Assembly: GCA_002364085.1 (NCBI GenBank)
Contig: DEXK01000011.1
Span: forward strand, 616,090-680,089
Reading direction: 5' to 3'
DNA length: 64,000 nt
DNA from: Balneolaceae bacterium UBA3186
Lineage (GTDB): Bacteria; Bacteroidota; Rhodothermia; Balneolales; Balneolaceae
Shown: piece after piece, positions 62,536 to 64,000 of the stretch
Position numbering within the stretch: the stretch's first letter is position 1
Layout: each line of letters opens with the position of its first letter
Notes under the pieces: model-generated
Told to the model about the DNA's origin: nothing
Databases searched by the model: none
What the model saw: the letters and a program-made list of their open reading frames with translations, nothing else
Position numbers and translations under genes: made by a program

Positions 62536-63834
62536 ATGAAGAATTACATTTATAAAAACCTGAGACCTGATGAAATCAAGAGATTGATTGAACGACCGAA
62601 GATCGATTTCAAATCTATATTTGGTATAGTTCAGCCGATTATTGATCGCATCGAAACAGATGGGGATTCGGCTTTAAAAACGTACACGAAAGAGTTTGAT
62701 GGCGTTGATATCGATAACCCGATATTTGATCCAAATAAGATCGAAGTTGAACTCGATGAAGAAGTAAAAAAAGCTATCGATACTGCATTTGATAATATTT
62801 TCAGATTCCACCGTGCTCAACGAACCATGCAACTGGATGTGGAAACCATGCCGGGAGTAAAATGTTCGAGGGTTACCAAAGCTATCCAACGAGTTGGATT
62901 ATATGTTCCCGGAGGAACTGCAGTATTGCCTTCCTCTGCAATGATGTTGGCAATTCCTGCCATGATCGCCGGATGTGAACAGGTTGTATTAGCTACTCCT
63001 CCTCAAAAAGATGGGAATATTGCACCTGAGATCATCTATATCGCTCAAAAAGCTAAGGTCAATTATATCCTTAAAGCTGGTGGAGCTCAGGCGGTTGCAG
63101 CTTTAGCATTGGGAACAGAATCTGTATCTAAAGTGGATAAAATTCTCGGTCCCGGAAATCAATATGTGACTGCCGCAAAAATGATCCTTCAAAACAGCGA
63201 TGCCCAAATTAGTATTGATATGCCTGCGGGACCTTCAGAAGTGTTGGTGATTGCAGACAAACAAGCTAATCCTGCATTTGTCGCTGCGGATCTTCTTTCT
63301 CAAGCCGAACATGGAAAAGACAGTCAGGTAGTGTTGGTTTCAACTCCCGACTTCGATAGAAACTCATTCAATTCAGAATTAGAGTCTCAGCTGAATGCAT
63401 TACCAAGAAAAGAAATTGCTCAACAAGCTCTTGATCAGAGTTTTGTAATAGAAGTTGATACCATTGAACAAGCACTTTCTTTTTCCAATGAATACGCTCC
63501 GGAACACTTGATCCTGAATGTTGAAAATTCTGAAGACTACAAAGATGATATCATCAATGCAGGATCGGTTTTCTTAGGAAATCTGACTCCCGAAAGTGTT
63601 GGAGATTATGCTTCAGGAACCAACCACACTTTACCTACTTACGGATATGCAAAAATGTATAGTGGAGTAAATCTGAGTTCTTATCAAAAGTCCATAACCG
63701 TGCAAATTTTAACCGAAGAAGGCTTGAGAAACATCGGTAAAACCGTTGAAACTCTTGCTGAAGTTGAAGAACTACAAGCTCACAAAAATGCTGTGAGTAT
63801 TCGTTTAAAAGCTTTGGGGAATAGTGATGAATAA
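62536..63834 (+). CDS. hisD: Histidinol dehydrogenase
   Basis: 432 residues from ATG 62536; an upstream TTG at 62518 is possible but gives a poor N-terminus. Conserved blocks GLYVPGGTAVLPSSAMMLAIPA, VDKILGPGNQYVTAAK, DLLSQAEHGKDSQVVLV and the EYAPEHLIL, GDYASGTNHTLPT segments include the zinc and catalytic His/Glu residues. It makes the last two oxidations to histidine. It begins 22 nt after hisG; the rest of the operon lies beyond the window. Confidence 0.96.
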   Translation: MKNYIYKNLRPDEIKRLIERPKIDFKSIFGIVQPIIDRIETDGDSALKTYTKEFDGVDIDNPIFDPNKIEVELDEEVKKAIDTAFDNIFRFHRAQRTMQLDVETMPGVKCSRVTKAIQRVGLYVPGGTAVLPSSAMMLAIPAMIAGCEQVVLATPPQKDGNIAPEIIYIAQKAKVNYILKAGGAQAVAALALGTESVSKVDKILGPGNQYVTAAKMILQNSDAQISIDMPAGPSEVLVIADKQANPAFVAADLLSQAEHGKDSQVVLVSTPDFDRNSFNSELESQLNALPRKEIAQQALDQSFVIEVDTIEQALSFSNEYAPEHLILNVENSEDYKDDIINAGSVFLGNLTPESVGDYASGTNHTLPTYGYAKMYSGVNLSSYQKSITVQILTEEGLRNIGKTVETLAEVEELQAHKNAVSIRLKALGNSDE

Positions 63835-63840
63835 TACTTT

Positions 63841-63970
63841 TTCTTTGTCATGTCGAACGAATTCTTTGTCATGTCGAACGGATGTGAGACATCTGAAAAA
63901 CTCAGAAACGCCACTAAATTCTTTAGATTTCTCAATCTCATGCTTCTGTATGATCAATCGAAATGACAAA
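63841..63970 (+). repeat. GTCATnTCGAnC-type dispersed repeat with 19-bp tandem unit
   Basis: Two copies of TTCTTTGTCATGTCGAACG (63841-63859 and 63862-63880) are followed by GATGTGAGACATCT. The inverted partner TTTGTCATTTCGATTGAT is read on the minus strand at 63952-63969, so the whole stretch is an imperfect inverted repeat. It resembles the common GTCATTTCGA...GAGAAATCT Bacteroidota element and the copy at 57031. Confidence 0.65.
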
Positions 63971-64000
63971 TTTGTGGGTTTACTTCAATGAACCAAATGA

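Noticed and set aside
63841..63880. Start of a CRISPR array
   Set aside because: Only two 19-bp copies, separated by 2 nt, with no spacers and no cas genes; it is part of a dispersed intergenic repeat.

Overview
The window is AT-rich bacterial chromosome, most likely from the Bacteroidota/Balneolota side of the FCB group and probably an aerobic, surface-water heterotroph. Clues are the promoter ahead of the tRNA gene (TTTG, 21 nt, TATATTTG, the TAnnTTTG class), the bifunctional ThrA and long-form HisG, a Bacteroidota-style signal peptidase I, GTCATTCTGAGC/GTCATnTCGAnCG-type dispersed intergenic repeats, a class II photolyase and a QxxHH fatty-acid desaturase. The species is not identifiable from the sequence alone.

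Layout. (1) 1-9561: a tightly packed operon ilvD(partial)-ilvB-ilvN-ilvC-ilvA-thrA-thrB-thrC that covers most of the route from aspartate to threonine and isoleucine, plus valine/leucine precursors. (2) 9571-18031: a GNAT acetyltransferase, two adjacent class V aminotransferase-like genes (the second with a Tat signal), an ankyrin protein, and a housekeeping run on the minus strand (HU-like, ruvX, def, fmt, preceded by relA/spoT). (3) 18149-22077: an outer-membrane barrel protein and a very large secreted BNR/VPS10-type beta-propeller protein, each with a clear terminator. (4) 22272-25640: tRNA-Leu(UAA) followed by an accessory patch with a REP-associated tyrosine transposase (RAYT) between two inverted REP elements, further REP copies, a second repeat family around a leucine-rich-repeat lipoprotein, and several small orphan proteins. 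(5) 25660-34575: signalling genes (three sensor kinases, two response regulators), an FMN reductase, RarA/MgsA ATPase and an orphan membrane protein. (6) 34576-41683: photolyase, desaturase, a BlaI-type repressor with two tandem operator palindromes and an M56 peptidase-TonB fusion, PspC, and a Gfo/Idh-like protein. (7) 41688-48508: a beta-oxidation cluster (dienoyl-CoA reductase-like SDR, thiolase, FadB/FadN-type multifunctional protein, acyl-CoA ligase) with a diverging thioesterase. (8) 48517-56527: accessory genes, including a DUF488 two-gene operon, a coiled-coil membrane protein, an AMP-ligase/M24 peptidase pair, and a CrtA-like gene coupled to a gene broken by one in-frame TAG. (9) 56528-57075: a gene-free stretch with a strongly folded element. 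(10) 57076-61333: lepB, lepA and small genes. (11) 61496-63834: start of a histidine operon (hisG, hisD) preceded by a short ORF rich in histidine codons, a candidate leader peptide.

Most of the window is ordinary core metabolism. The most informative non-routine signals are the histidine leader ORF, the RAYT/REP unit, the amber-interrupted gene next to the CrtA homologue, the twin BlaI operators with the receptor-TonB fusion, and the multibranched palindrome at 56655-56802.
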